Source of the DNA: Hevea brasiliensis
Lineage: Eukaryota; Streptophyta; Magnoliopsida; Malpighiales; Euphorbiaceae
Length of the DNA: 64,000 nucleotides
Reading direction: 5' to 3'
Assembly (NCBI RefSeq): GCF_030052815.1
Contig: NC_079509.1
Coordinates: forward strand, 47,094,313 to 47,158,312
Within the stretch, counting starts at the first letter, position 1, and each line of letters opens with the position of its first letter. The notes under the pieces were generated by a model. That model searched no databases. It saw only the letters and a list, made by a program, of their open reading frames with translations, and had not been told where the DNA came from. Positions 36,290-46,984 of this stretch are shown here, piece after piece. The translations under genes and the position numbers were made by a program.

Positions 36290-36328
36290 CTAAGTTCACC
36301 ACTCAGCGATAGCTTTGTATGCTATCGC
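36290..36328 (+). repeat. Conserved LTR hairpins 1 and 2 in the B 5' LTR
   Basis: Hairpin 1: CTAAGT, loop TCACC, ACTCAG (one A-C mismatch). Hairpin 2: GCGATAGC, loop TTTGTAT, GCTATCGC, a perfect 8-bp stem, sharing its first base with hairpin 1. Confidence 0.7.
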
Positions 36329-36892
36329 AGGTGAAAAGAGCATAGAGCAATTGAGTAAGCTTCTTTGAAGAGACATTCAGATTAGCTCCAGGTATACCCA
36401 TGTACACAGGTTTTGATGTATGCATGTAATAATATGTATGTAAATTATTTGAGCAGTTGTATAAAAACTCTTGTAAAATATTTTGGTATGTAATTAAATG
36501 TAAATTATTATGATATAAATGTTGAGTCTTGTAATCAATGAAATGTTCTTTATGATGAGATTGGTTTGAAAGTGAATTGATTTGATTATTGAGATTTGAA
36601 TTATGAGTTGAAATGAAGTTATTGGAGTTGTATTTGAGAAAACATATTGGGAGTGTTTTCCTTTTCAGGTTTGAAGAACTGTTTTTCTCAAAACACAGCT
36701 GGCACTTTGCTAAAATTTTGAAAAAATTTTATAACACCAGATTTTAATCGATGATTTAAATTTCACGAAAATTGTTTTAAAATCCCTTATAGTATATCTA
36801 ATGGGCTATCGGTAGGTGAAGTACGGTAATTTATTAGGTGTACTACGGGATCATGTTACATCTTATGGGGGAGTAGGGTGTGACATATTTTG

Positions 36893-36904
36893 TGGTATCA
36901 GAGC
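36893..36904 (+). other. B primer binding site (tRNA-Met type)
   Basis: TGGTATCAGAGC, a perfect match to the plant initiator tRNA-Met PBS, eight bases after the LTR end. Confidence 0.93.
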
Positions 36905-37071
36905 AATGGTTTTAAAGTAAATTTCAAACTGTGAATTTGAAATCTTTTTGTCGGTAACTATAATTGCTCAAATGTTTGATACATATAGTATATTTACATC
37001 ATAAATATGAACTAATGGAGAGGAATCTCCTTGTGTTAGTTGTACAGGAATAGAAAATCTTGTGAAAAGAT

Positions 37072-37860
37072 ATGGAAGAGAAGAATGAGACAATAGAATA
37101 GTCAGTGATGGCATAAGTACAAGTTGAAGCCCCAGCTCCACAAAGTGTCGAAGGCCCGACTGTACCAGTTTTATTAGTACAAATTACTGCACAAATGGCC
37201 TAGCAAATGGCCACTTTCTTTCAACAAATGGCTGATACTCTATCAACTCAGGCTCAAGGACAAACCTAACCCCCACAAGGGCAGTGTGAAATAGAGAAAA
37301 GGGAAAAACCTATGGGTCAGAGCTCGAACAGTAATTTGGGAAAGTGAAAAAAATTTGAGGAACCCTGAGCTCAAGGATATGACAAAGGTGGATCATCAAG
37401 GCAGAGAACATCAAGATCTAGTCGTCGAACAACCAGAAGTTCCTATTTTGCCCGTTTCTACCATGTTTGTGGTAAGCTACATAGAGGTATTTGTCGTAAG
37501 GCCTCTGGAGCCTGCTACAATTATAGAAAGCTTGGACACTTTGTTAGAAATTGTACTAGAGTACCTCGATCTACTCTCGAAAGTTCACAGACAGTCAATA
37601 GATATCGAGATGGAAATAGAGTTGGTACTCCTCACAACCATAACATAATGAATCAACCCGAACATAGTAGCGCATCAATTAAAGCGTCCACTATGCGCCA
37701 AGGGGAAAGAACAAAAACTTTGGATGTCACTGCTGGTAAGTTCTTAATTTTTGAAAGAAATAATTAATTATTTTTGTTTGATCCCAGCACTACTTAGTTA
37801 TATGTTAGTGTTAGAACTATATGTTCTATTGTTATTCCTTTACAGGGGAATAAATTTTGA
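37072..37860 (+). pseudogene. B Gag remnant with internal deletion and protease trace
   Basis: From ATG at 37072 (MEEKNETIE) one frame with many stops gives APAPQSVEGPTVPV, QMATFFQQMADTLSTQAQGQ, then jumps directly to EKREKPMGQSSNSNLGK, so the central Retrotrans_gag domain is gone. A basic stretch (RQRTSRSSRRTTRSS) and a Cys-rich end follow, with the knuckle ACYNYRKLGHFVRNC having lost its second Cys. Near 37775 LFDPSTT..YVSV is the protease active-site trace. Stops fit Gln or Arg codons changed by C-to-T. It is related to the T Gag. Confidence 0.8.
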
Positions 37861-38815
37861 TGCATTAGTGATTAGTCCTTTAAGATAAGGATTATGATAA
37901 TAAGTGAAATTAGTTTTTGAAGAGTTTATCAGTGAAAAGTATTTTCTAACACACCATAAATTATAAAGCTAAACGGTAAGCCTACTTAATGTAACACAAG
38001 AGGACATAAAAGTAAGTTACAGTAATAGAATTTCTCTAAATGAGGGCAAAGATGTTACTGTTAGTAATTGTTAATGGATATTGTAATCAGAATAAGATTC
38101 GAATATCAGTAAATTCGAAAAGGATAAAATATAGGAAAATTTAATCTATTGGGATGTATCGTAGTAACTGTGCAATGTTCTTGATGTTTATACTGTAAGC
38201 TGCAGATTATAGTACTAACTTGAGATTTATTGTGTAGAGCTACATACTACTCAATAGTACACCAAGATGAGAATAGTTATCAATGGCATCTGTATTGGTA
38301 TAGTTATGTTAGGATAAAATTTTATTGCTAGAAATGAGCTTGGAAATCCTACTTAGGGATTTAAAACTCAAAAGTTAGAATATCGAAAGGTTATAGTTTA
38401 GTACAAAAGGAAGTAAGTTATAGAATATTAATAAATAAAAAGAGTTGTGGAAGTAAAAATTTAAACAGTTGGTTCAGATATAACAAAGAAATGTTATGAA
38501 TGTGAGTAAGATTGTTGACTAGAATGGTCAAAGATTGTTGACTAGAATGATCAAAGGACCCATGATTAGATAAGTAATTCTAATACGACCATAATGGTCA
38601 TTCAAGAAGGGAACATGAATCGAAATATTAGACAGAACGATAGTAAGAAAAGATTAGTGTTGTATAAACAAAGTAAATGTTATATTAGATTGTTAAAAGT
38701 CTTACACAAATTCAGAGGAAAGAAGATTATATGATCATATAGAAAGGAGGAAATAAACGTGTGAATATTGTAAGACTGCTATTGGGTAAAATTTCATGAA
38801 CGAAATTTATTTTAA
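37861..38815 (+). other. B interior without recognisable coding
   Basis: AT-rich sequence between the protease trace and the polypurine tract. It may hold decayed pol, but I found no RT or integrase motif in it. Confidence 0.5.
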
Positions 38816-38834
38816 GGGGGGGGGGGGGGGAGAG
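38816..38834 (+). other. B polypurine tract with 15 consecutive G
   Basis: AAGG...AGAGA purine run with G15 at 38816-38830, just before the 3' LTR start at 38838. It is the plus-strand primer site by position; the long G run is unusual. Confidence 0.85.
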
Positions 38835-38837
38835 AAT

Positions 38838-41800
38838 TGTAACACCCCTATGTTCGATAGTGCGTTCTACTGTTCTGATGACAGTGTCTATCCTGACAGC
38901 TAGGATGCTTGGAATTATATTTAAATATTAGTGTGGAGATATAAGGTATTGAAATACAATAGAGGAAAATACAAGAAAAAAATAAAGGAAAAATAAAAGA
39001 GAGAAAATGGAAATAAGCTAAACGGACAAAATCGTACCGATGGGTAACCACACTGGGAAGTTGCGGCGTGGGCCATTGACTAGCCTTGGACCGCGGGGAA
39101 CCCTAGAAAATATTTTTGAGACTTAAATAAACATCTATTGAAAAATAAATGGTATTAGAAATTTCAAAGAAAAATTAGATAATTAGTACAAAGAAAAATA
39201 AAAAATCGAGAAATCGATGAAAATCGGTGTTACCGAAAAAGCCGAAAAACAACCCGAATAGGGGCATTGTGGTCAATTGACACTCCAAGTTGCCTTTTGA
39301 CCTAAATTTCAATTAAAAATAAATGATATTAAACTTTGAAAATACCATGAAAATTAAAATGGTGGTCCATAATTCAAATAGTGAAAGAAAAGAGGTTAAA
39401 TGTGGGAATTATGAAAAATTTGATTAAACAAACATTAAAAATTATCTTAGTGCTCCACTAACATCTTCAAAGTGGAACATTAATCAGATTTGTGATAGAA
39501 GATTCCTTCATCTTCTTCCTTGAGCCAACCAGCCGAAGTCCCTTGGGAGAAAAACTCCATAGCCGAAATCTTCCAAGCTCCATGCAACCCACTTTGAGCC
39601 ATCCTTTCCACTAAGTCCCTTCTTTAAAGTTAATCCTTACCTAGCAAGGAAGATTTTGGTAGCAATTTTAAAGAGGTTTAGTGAAGTTTTGATCAAGCTT
39701 TAAAGGTGGTAAGTGTGTATTTTCCATTCTTGTTTCATAAAACATTGAGTGGATGTTATGGTGAGTTATTTTGTGGAAGAAGTTTTGAAGTTTGATTATT
39801 TAATGGTAGTACACCATTTCGGTAGCCATGGGAACTCAACATATTTAGTTTGTTTTTGCTTGTTAATGGTAGTTTAAGATGTTGATGTAAGTGTTTATGT
39901 GTATAGAAATGATTTAGGCAATATATATTAAGAGTATGTGTAATGGTGCACTTGGTTTTGGAAGCTTAGAAGCTATTTGAAGGAGATGTGTAATTTGGTA
40001 ACTTTTGAAGTGTAGTTGAAATGTGTTGTTTCATGGTTTGGTTTATTGAATTATGTTGTTTATGATGGCAGCATGTATATGTTTATAATAGATTGGAATT
40101 GGATATGTAAATGGGGTATGTTCATATGGTTAAATTGTGTAAATGGACTTTGGAAAATTCTGAGTTATAATATGTATGTTGAGAATGGTTACAAGCTATC
40201 CAAAATGACCAAAATGTGTTGTTAAGTGTGTTAATGGTATGGTACAAACCAAAATTGGCATGAAAGAGTTAGCTTGGTAAGTATAGAATGTGTAATTGGT
40301 AAGTGATGAAGAATGTGTAGTAGGATAGTATATATTTTAGCTTAGAACCTTAAGTGTGTGACTCCAATTGGTATGAGACCAATTGAAGGTGAAACTAGGC
40401 ACAAAATGTGATAACTTTCATGAAGGAAACCTACCTAAATTCTGTCCACAAAGTGACATGAGAATTGACCAAATGTGGATTAGTGACTTTAAAGCCTAAA
40501 AATTGACCATTTGGGCAGTAGTTAGTGTTTTGACCATAACTTACTCAAAACAGGTCCAATTGACCTGAAATTTTTATCATGAATAGTTTAGACATAGATA
40601 TAAAATTCTTATACAGACACCAAATCCCAGAAATGGCCAGAACCAAGCCAAATAGCTTACATAATTTCATGTACCAAAACTAGCCAAACCAAAAGTGACC
40701 TAAAAATGACCTAAGCCTACCATTTTAGTGCATTCTGTCCAGCATTGGTAAATTGACCATATCTTGGTCTACACAACTCAGAATGACCTGAAATTTTGCC
40801 CTGCGTGCAATAAGACATAGACCTACAAGTTTTTAGTTTGGACTGAAACCCGAAAACCAAGGGAACTAGGTCGTCCAGCTACTTCAAAATAATACACCAA
40901 AATCCGGTAAATTGCAATAAAATGTAATACACTTGAAAATGAATTTGGTAACATATACCAACACTAAAGGGCTATAAAATGTGACATATTGTTAACATTG
41001 GAATTGACTCACTTAGAGTGCATCAACGGTCAACATTATAAGTTGACTAATGAAATGAATTAAAGGGAATAGTACCAAGAAAATTTAGATATTGGATTTT
41101 ATGGTTGGAAACAAATTCATTAAGTACTGAAACACTTTAAATTGTGTGTTTCAGTTGATAACAATATTGAGAAGCATAAAGAACATTGAGTCAAGGCCTA
41201 GGAGCGACTCAAATCAGGTTTGTGCACAACTAGTTTTTAACTGATTTTGTTCTGAATATTTCATATGATCAAATGACATATTTTTCTTATGTATTATGTT
41301 TAACAAGCATTGGATTTAATTCAATGATTATTGAAATTGTTATAGTATGTATGAATTTAGCTTTATGAAATGGTATTTCTACAAGTATTAAGCATTGTTG
41401 TGAATTGAATAAATTATGTTTTGGAAAATTGTGATAGAACATGTTTTGAATTGTGATGGGCAATTTGCATTGAAAAATGCAAATTTATGATTTGAATTGT
41501 GATGAGCATAAAAATTATTGGATATTGGAATTGACTTTGAATCGAATTGTATTGTGATTTATGCTTACTAAAAGGATTGTGATATTGTTTTATATCTCAC
41601 TATAGATGCCTGACTAGGTTATTACCCGTGTCTCTTATTTATTGAGAAGATAATGGAGTTAGTTGTGTTTTGATTACCTTGGTACGTGCACAGGCTTAGA
41701 TTCTCCTCTTATTAGAGATTAGATCTAAGTTTTATGTTATGGCCCTTTCGAAAGATTCATTATTGTGATGTGTACTGTGCATGATGATTCGACCTCCCCG

Positions 41801-42724
41801 ACCATAGGGAGTTAGAATCACCTCGAAGATGGCCATTTCGGATAGTCTTGCATAGTTAGTGAGATAAAGAATGGTTTTTGAATTGTAAAGAATTGTGATT
41901 TCAATTATGATTTATGTATAATTGATTTTGTTGGAATTACCTTAAATGTTTGGTTGTGATTTGATAAATTGAATTTCGTGATCAAAGTCATTTTCATATA
42001 AATGATTTATGTTATTGGCAATGAATAATTTGATTTTTGGAATTTGATGAGTATCTTGATTTCCATATTATTTGCTGTAATTTTGCTAAGGTATATTGAA
42101 CTATGTTTTAAGTTATAGTTATACACCACTGAGTTCACCACTCAGCGATAGCTTTGTATGTTGTCGCAGGTGAAAAGAGCATAGAGCAATTGAGTAAGCT
42201 TCTTTGAAGAGACATTCAGATTAGCTCCAGGTATACCCATGTACACAGGTTTTGATGTATGCATATAATAATATGTATGTAAATTATTTGAGTAGTTGTA
42301 TAAAAACTCTTGTAAAATATTTTGGCATGTAATTAAATGTAAATTGTTGTGATATAAATGTTGAGTCTTGTAATCAATGAAATGTTCTTTATGATGAGAT
42401 TAGTTTGAAAGTGAATTGATTTGATTATTGAGATTTGAATTGTGAGTTGAAATTAAGTTATTGGAGTTGTATTTGAGAAAACATATTGGGAGTGTTTTCT
42501 TTTTCAGGTTTGAAGAACTGTTTTTCTCAAAACACAGCCGGCACTTTGCCGAAATTTTGAAAAAATTTTATAACACCAGATTTTAATCGATGATTTAAAT
42601 TTCATGAAAATTGTTTTAAAATCCCTTGTAGTATATCTAATGGGTTATTGGTAGGTGAAGTACGGTAATTTATTAGGTGTACTACGGGATCATGTTACAT
42701 CTTACGGGGGAGTAGGGTGTGACA
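38838..42724 (+). repeat. B 3' LTR
   Basis: 3887 bp, colinear with the 5' LTR. Hairpin 1 is perfect here (CTGAGT...ACTCAG, 42129-42145). Hairpin 2 (42145-42167) reads GCGATAGC...GTTGTCGC, with two G-T pairs. Only one copy of the 35-bp unit. Confidence 0.92.
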
Positions 42725-43327
42725 GCAAGGGTTTTAAGTGATGACCTAATTATATAATGTGATGTTATGAAAGAATGAAAAAACAATATGCTATTCTCTC
42801 ATATGTGCCGCCACCTTTGAGCCTCTCTTTCTCTCTTCTTCTTTATCTCTCATCAATTCAAAGAGAATTGCTAATATTCTCTTGAATTAAAATTGCTAGA
42901 AATCATTTCTAGTGTCCTGTATACATCTACAACCTCTCTAAAGGCAAATCTCTATTTTCTAATTGGTTGGAAAGGCTTTAGAAGCTGTTCAAGGGGCTGC
43001 CATTGGTGATCTTGGTGTGGACAAGCTAGAGAGACAACATCTGGGGTCTTAGGTGCTTCACAAAGGTACCAAACACAACTACAACGCATCAAAAGGTTAG
43101 TGCACATGTTCTTAATTTAATCTAGGGTTCTAATGAATTAATCTGTTAATTCTAAAATCTTAAATGGCAAATGTAGATCCAAATACATATTAAAAGTGTT
43201 TTAATGTGCTATTGAACACTGAAATCAATAGGTAAATAATGAATCTTGCATGATGCATGAGACCTTAGAAGAAAATTTTTGAATTCAATGTTCTAATCTA
43301 ATAATTTTCATGCTTCTGCTCCTTTCA

Positions 43328-43715
43328 ATCCCCTCAGTATGTGACTTTCTGGATGTATTCCCTGATGAGTTGCCAGGATTACCTCCAGAAAGAGAGGTGC
43401 AGTTTGAGATTGATGTAATGCCTGGTGTGGACCCAATTTCCATAACACCCTATAGAATGGCACTAGCAGAATTGAAAGAGTTGAAGATACAGTTACAAGA
43501 GTTGCTTGATAAGGGCTTTATTCACCCTAGTGTGTCGCCTTGGGGAGTGCCAGTGTTGTTTGTTAAGAAGAAAGATGGCACCCTCCACTTATGTATTGAC
43601 TACCGGTAGTTAAATAAGGTGACAATAAAGAATAGATATCCATTGCCCCGCATTGATGATCTGTTTGATTAATTAAAGGGTGTAGCTGTGTTTTCCAAAA
43701 TTGACCTGAGATTGG
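43328..43715 (+). pseudogene. T reverse transcriptase start, after A2
   Basis: [40 protein letters not shown] and [20 protein letters not shown] lead to [20 protein letters not shown] and IDYR, the RT fingers, then a TAG where Gln is expected, LNKVTIKNRYPLPRIDDLFD, another stop, and VFSKIDLRL. It is cut at 43715 before the palm motifs. In the intact element it followed directly on the protease at 31470. Confidence 0.9.
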
Positions 43716-45906
43716 TGTTGCAAGGTATTTTGCAGTCACCCGAACGAAGCTCTTCACCAAAGTGGAAAAAGTGAGGAGTTGCCACTCCAATTTTGAGGGA
43801 AATTAAAGAAAACCATTTTGTGAAAATAAATTAAAAGGAAACCACTTCAAAAGAGAAAAAGAGATTCTAGGCTCGGGGTCCGTGTACGGGCGGGGAAGGT
43901 GTTAGGCACCCGCCTCGTCCCTCAACGAGGGTAAACAGATTTAATGTTATGCTCTTTATAAATTGAAAAGATAATTAGAGGGTTGGGATAGGGATGATGT
44001 TAATCCTCTGTGCGTAATAAAGGAGTGTTTGATATTTCACTTATTTTGAGTTACCCAAGAACACGAGTTTGTGAGACGGCCCTTTAGTGAATAGGTGTCG
44101 AGTAAAGTTATCTTGTATATTGGAGTTGTGTTATTTTAATTTGGATTTTGTTAAGAGAGCTCAGACAAGAAGTTTCTACCGATCTCTAGATATGTTTTTT
44201 TAGTTTTAAGCGAGAGATTTCGGATAAGAACTCTCCTCCGAACTCTGCATGCATTATTAAGATTTTAGCGAAAATCGGGTAAGAACTCTCCCCTGATCTC
44301 TTAAAATATTCAGTTTAAAGTTTAAAGTAAAGGGTCTCGGATAAGAACTCTCCTCCGATCTCTCTAGTTTTCCTTGATAGATTTAAAGAAATCCATGAAT
44401 ATACTATGTTGGGTTTGAAGAAAATTTAATATTCGAGTTTTTGGTTAACATATGTGGGTATTAAGTATGATTTCAAGTTGTTTTAGGCCTTCGAGATGTG
44501 TATATATGTTTGGATTGAGTTTTAAAACTTTAAAGTGAATTTAGGACTTGATAGGTGTAGGATTCTACAAGTTTTTAACTTAGAAATTCTAAAAATTCTC
44601 AAGTTCAACTACCAAAAACTAAAGATTCGACAGTCGAAGTATGCATTTTTTAAAAAAATCTGAAAATTTTCCAACTTCGGTAGCCAAAACTCAAGACTCC
44701 GATAGTCAAACTTGGCTCTACTCACTTTATTTCTCCTTTGATTCTAAGATTCCAAAACTTAATTTCATAAATCTTAAAGGCCTAGAATAAGATGTTTATT
44801 ATGTGTATAAAGTTTTAAAGCCTTGTATAACTCTCCAGGGTCCGATTTTATAGGATGGGGCTTGAAGGACTCAAAAGGTTAAGGATCCAAGGATAGTTAC
44901 AGTTTGAGTTAAGTGCTTGATAGATTACAAGATGTGAGTACTTCTAACCTTAAAAAATATAAGCTTTTTAAATTTAATTTATGATCATCCTCATGCATCA
45001 TGCCTTATTTATTAAGGTTGTGTGTATCTAGAACACCAATATGTTGCATAATTGTATATTTGTTGTTGGTGCATGATGGATTATAGATGACCCACTGACT
45101 CCCCCCATGTTTATGACTATGTTATGTTATGTATGTTATGGATCCATAAGTAAATCACATGGGGATATCTTTATAGTGCCCCATCAAGGGAGATCTCTAA
45201 GTTGCCCCGGGTGCATGACAAATGTCATGTTTTAAGCAAAAGTCCTGAGGAACCTCTGTATGAGTGGGACACATTGGATTTGGGGAGTCACTAGTGACAA
45301 GTTCACCCTATGTAAAATGTCCATGATGTGAAAACCCTTTTGGATGATGCATTGCATATGTATGAAATGAATGATATTATTAATATTGGTTAGTTCAATC
45401 ACCAAGCTTGTTTAAGCTTATCCCTTTCCCCTAACCTCCAGATGCAGGGTTGCAAGACTAGAAGAATTCTTTGAAGAGAGAGCCTTAAGGATAGCTTTAG
45501 CTTTTCCTTTATGCATGATGTATGGGTAGATGGACATATAAAATGTGAATAGATAGTGTTGTGCTGGTAATTAAAAAAATTAGAGTTATATAATATTTTT
45601 AAGTGTGATAAGGTTTATGTTATATTAACTCTTTTGGGAATGTGTATGTTAAACCATTACGCTTTAGAGTTTATGTATGTTAAGGTTCAATTTCTAAACT
45701 GGTTCAAATTATGAATCACTTTTATGTTAAAGACGTTTATGTATGGATGAAAAGACTAAAGTGTAATGGTTTGTTATATGTTTGAGTGTTGATAGTATAG
45801 ATTTAAAGGTATGTTCAACAGTTTTAGGCTTGTTATGAATTCTGACAACCTTATACTAACTCGATCCCTAGCACAAGTAATGGCCCCTAGTTTGGGTCAT
45901 TACATA
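43716..45906 (+). repeat. E2: LTR-like block related to E1
   Basis: It begins TGTTGCAAGG directly after the broken RT of T and ends TGGGTCATTACA. No coding signal. Parts at about 44590-45240 match E1. Near its start it has GTGTTAGGCACCCGCC and two small hairpins (CCGTGTACGG; CCTCGT...ACGAGG at 43913-43930), and four related repeats at 44155-44371. Whether 43716 is a true LTR start or a rearrangement point is unclear; no TSD was found (left ATTGG, right TAGAT). Confidence 0.55.
44155..44371 (+). repeat. Four copies of a CGGATAAGAACTCTCC motif in E2
   Basis: Units at about 44155-44189, 44211-44246, 44268-44303 and 44331-44367 share GAGATTTCGGATAAGAACTC followed by TCCTCCGATCTCT. Each unit has an inverted (T)CGGA...TCCGA pair, so each could fold. 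The units are 55-65 bp apart. Confidence 0.6.
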
Positions 45907-46984
45907 GATGGTTTAATTGATTAATTAAATTAATGAATTTAGTTTGTAATAAGATTGCAAACTCCTTAGCATGACTTGAAACTAAATTCAAAGAAATTGG
46001 TAATAGGAAGAAAATTATTTTATATTTAATTATTATATATAAGCTTATAATTAAAGGAGTTTAATTATGATATAATTTATATTAGATATAAATTATATGG
46101 CAAGAAGAATTAATTTGGCTTGCATGGCTTATGAAGCCAAGAGAGAAAATATGGCTTAGTGGCCTGGTGGTGACATGGCATGAGATGCCAAATGGCACTA
46201 TGTGATGGTAGCAACTCATCAATATGATTAAATGAGAAGAAGACACATGGAAAGGTTGTCATCTGAGTGGAAGACAGCTAATCTCTTTTAACTCTTATTT
46301 AGGGATTTAAATCTTTAAACTAGAGAGATTCCCACCAACTTTGAGGATATGGAAATCCCTAAAGCCCCACTTTAGGTATATGGGAATCCCTAAAGTATAA
46401 AAGCCAATCCAAATGAAAAGAAGATAGGGATTTTCTTTTAAGAGAGAGAAAACATCTTCTTCTTCTGTTTCTTTCAAGCTATGAGCCAATTTCTTCTTCT
46501 TCCCTTTTCATCTTTCTATTACCTTGAGATTTAAAATAGATAAATTATTTTTCTACTTACCCATACAAATACCCAAAGGTTGAACTTCTCTCCCTTGTTG
46601 TTTTGGTGGTTGACCAAGAAAGAGACACAAAGGAAGAGTTTGCATTCAAGGGTTGGGTAATCAATATCACATGGTTCGTGTGGACGAACTAAAGGATCTG
46701 CACTTGGAGATCTAGCTTCTCAAAGGGTGGGATATGATTTGCACCCCATTAGGTAAGAAATCTTTAAACTTATGTTTAGTATTTTAGGGTTGTTCCTATT
46801 CTTAAGTTTACTAATGGCAAAATAAGCTTAAAGGCCAAGTGGAGTAACAAATGTTGTAACCATAGGCTAGGCATGTTAATTGTTAATATATAAATGAAAT
46901 TAATTTCATGTGATGCATGATACCTATATTTATTAAAATTCAAATTGCCTAATTGCCTAACCCCATCGCCTCCACTCCTACAGA
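45907..46984 (+). repeat. 3' part of a C-type copia LTR
   Basis: TTTAGTTTGTAATAAGATTG followed by CAAACTCCTTAGC matches element C near 12920 and A1 near 3885. The GACATGGCA/AAATGGCAC repeats (46165-46200), the GTGTGGACGAACTAAAGGAT block and the GATGCATGATACC end region follow in A1 order. The 5' part is absent; E2 abuts it. A 60-codon minus-strand frame at 46307-46489 has no known domain. Confidence 0.6.

Larger units (their letters stand above)
32983..36884 (+). repeat. B 5' LTR
   Basis: It differs from the 3' LTR mainly by scattered substitutions, by lacking about 36 bp near 33192 (the ...CACTGGGAAGTTGCGG... stretch of the 3' copy), and by having three rather than one copy of a 35-bp unit at 35891-35980. 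Open frames in it (33857-34120 minus, 34135-34344 plus) are short, and the second is repeated with changes in the 3' LTR; I do not call them genes. Confidence 0.92.
32983..42724 (+). mobile_element. B: gypsy element with two long LTRs and a gutted interior
   Basis: A 9742-bp element flanked by the perfect duplication GCAAG (32978-32982 and 42725-42729), inserted in A2. It has LTRs of 3902 bp (32983-36884) and 3887 bp (38838-42724), a good tRNA-Met PBS (36893-36904), a polypurine tract with 15 G (38816-38830), and only 1953 bp between the LTRs. The interior keeps Gag ends and a trace of protease but no integrase and no RT core. It resembles a LARD-like non-autonomous element related to T. Both LTRs begin TGTAACACC and end GGTGTGACA. 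Confidence 0.93.
31471..43327 (+). mobile_element. A2: second solo LTR of the A family, split by element B
   Basis: It begins TGTTAGTAGTATGCCCTAGA like A1 and ends CTTCTGCTCCTTTCA. The flanks are ATCCT (31466-31470) and ATCCC (43328-43332), a TSD with one change, and the T pol reading resumes across it. After removing B and its duplicated target the LTR is about 2110 bp, near A1's 2126 bp. The two are very alike over their whole length. No internal region, so a solo LTR. B lies just upstream of its TATA-like box. Confidence 0.9.
26016..43715 (+). mobile_element. T: Tekay/Del-type gypsy element, with A2 and B nested in pol
   Basis: It has a 5' LTR (26016-29517), tRNA-Met PBS (29526-29537), gag (29707 on), protease (about 30940-31470), and RT start (43328-43715). 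Pol is split at 31470 by the A2 LTR; the reading TLRDI before and [16 protein letters not shown] after join into the usual gypsy wording. The RT is cut at 43715 (VFSKIDLRL...) where E2 begins. The left target is RT of element H. Chromovirus type is inferred from the protease/RT wording and LTR form, since the integrase is missing. Confidence 0.88.
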
